From contig JAMPXR010000183.1 in assembly GCA_023701085.1 (NCBI GenBank), forward strand, positions 1-5,702: DNA of 5,702 nucleotides, read 5' to 3'. The notes below the pieces were generated by a model. That model was not told the origin of the DNA. It did not search any database and saw only the letters and a program-made list of their open reading frames with translations. Position numbers and translations under genes: made by a program. Shown in pieces: positions 5,360 to 5,702 of this stretch (position 1 is its first letter; each line of letters opens with the position of its first letter). The DNA comes from Ramlibacter sp. Its GTDB lineage: Bacteria; Pseudomonadota; Gammaproteobacteria; Burkholderiales; Burkholderiaceae_C.

Positions 5360-5702
5360 CTACAGCACTTCGCTGGCGAAGTCCGCCAGCCGGGAACGCT
5401 CGCCGCGCGCCAGCATGATGTGGCCGCTGTGCGGCCAGCCCTTGAACTTGTCCACGGCGAACGTCAGGCCCGACGACCCCTCGGTCAGGTAGGGCGTGTC
5501 GATCTGGGCGAGGTTGCCCATGCAGATGATCTTGGTGCCTGGGCCGGCGCGCGTGATCAGCGTCTTCATCTGCTTGGGCGTCAGGTTCTGCGCCTCGTCG
5601 ATGATGACGTACTTGTTGAGGAACGTGCGCCCGCGCATGAAGTTCATGCTCTTGATCTTGATGCGGCTGCGGATCAGCTCGTTGGTCGCGGCCCGGCCCC
5701 AC
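5360..5702 (-). CDS. PhoH-family ATPase, C-terminal part (cut by the window edge)
   Basis: The minus strand encodes 113 residues ending at the TAG complementary to 5360-5362; the 5' part runs off the right edge. The open frame continues upstream of the internal Met at 5647 without a stop (GRAATNELIRSRIKIKS), so 5647 is not the true start. The sequence shows FMRGRTFLNKYVIIDEAQNL with Walker B Asp-Glu (IDEAQN, at 5585-5602), TPKQMKTLITRAGPGTKII, the sensor-like MGNLAQIDTPYL, and the C-terminal RGERSRLADFASEVL. These match the ATPase domain of long PhoH proteins, which carry an N-terminal PIN-type nuclease domain and are thought to act as RNA helicase/ribonucleases. The PIN domain and Walker A would lie outside the window. 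The gene converges on dnaB with 31 bases between the stop codons. Confidence 0.93.
   Translation of the reverse strand, partial: WGRAATNELIRSRIKIKSMNFMRGRTFLNKYVIIDEAQNLTPKQMKTLITRAGPGTKIICMGNLAQIDTPYLTEGSSGLTFAVDKFKGWPHSGHIMLARGERSRLADFASEVL

Noticed and set aside
5360..5647. Treating the PhoH-type frame as a complete 95-residue protein starting at 5647
   Set aside because: The frame stays open to the window edge with native-looking sequence, and the family is much longer; the gene is simply cut.
5322..5702. Alternative minus-strand open frame over the right end
   Set aside because: Its product is His/Arg/Gln-rich low complexity, whereas the neighbouring frame gives a clear PhoH-family sequence.

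Overview
The window looks like a chromosomal segment from a high-GC betaproteobacterium of the order Burkholderiales. The evidence is the gene order rpsF-priB-rpsR-rplI-dnaB, the presence of priB inside the ribosomal operon, and protein sequences (DnaB, the sodium symporter, the PhoH-type protein) that read like Comamonadaceae and relatives. The family-level placement is an impression from memory, not a search result. Codons are strongly G/C at third positions throughout, and no segment stands out as foreign by composition.

Layout: (1) 1-1940 holds a sodium:solute symporter of the VC_2705 subfamily whose 5' end is abnormal. The plus-strand gene reads as native family sequence only from about position 105. 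Positions 121 down to 1 on the minus strand encode the N-proximal part of a second, slightly diverged copy of the same family. (2) 1941-2174 holds a strong intrinsic terminator, a consensus -10 box and a leader hairpin that resembles the S6:S18 autoregulatory element. (3) 2175-3655 is the compact operon rpsF-priB-rpsR-rplI, closed by an intrinsic terminator at 3764-3787. (4) 3788-3927 is the dnaB leader, with three TCCACAG repeats and a perfect inverted repeat. (5) 3928-5328 is dnaB. (6) From 5360 to the right edge, on the minus strand, lies the C-terminal part of a PhoH-family ATPase that converges on dnaB.

Functionally, the centre couples ribosome assembly (S6, S18, L9) to replication fork loading (PriB helps restart and load the helicase; DnaB is that helicase). 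This is an ordinary housekeeping arrangement in proteobacteria. I see no mobile element, CRISPR array, tRNA or rRNA, and no convincing new system. The one truly abnormal structure is the head-to-head, inverted junction between two symporter fragments at the left end. It is either a real microhomology-mediated rearrangement between paralogues or a chimeric/assembly join. The other points worth a look are regulatory (S6:S18 leader, dnaB upstream repeats) and two features of the symporter (an EF-hand-like loop and a long Ala/Lys-rich charged insertion).
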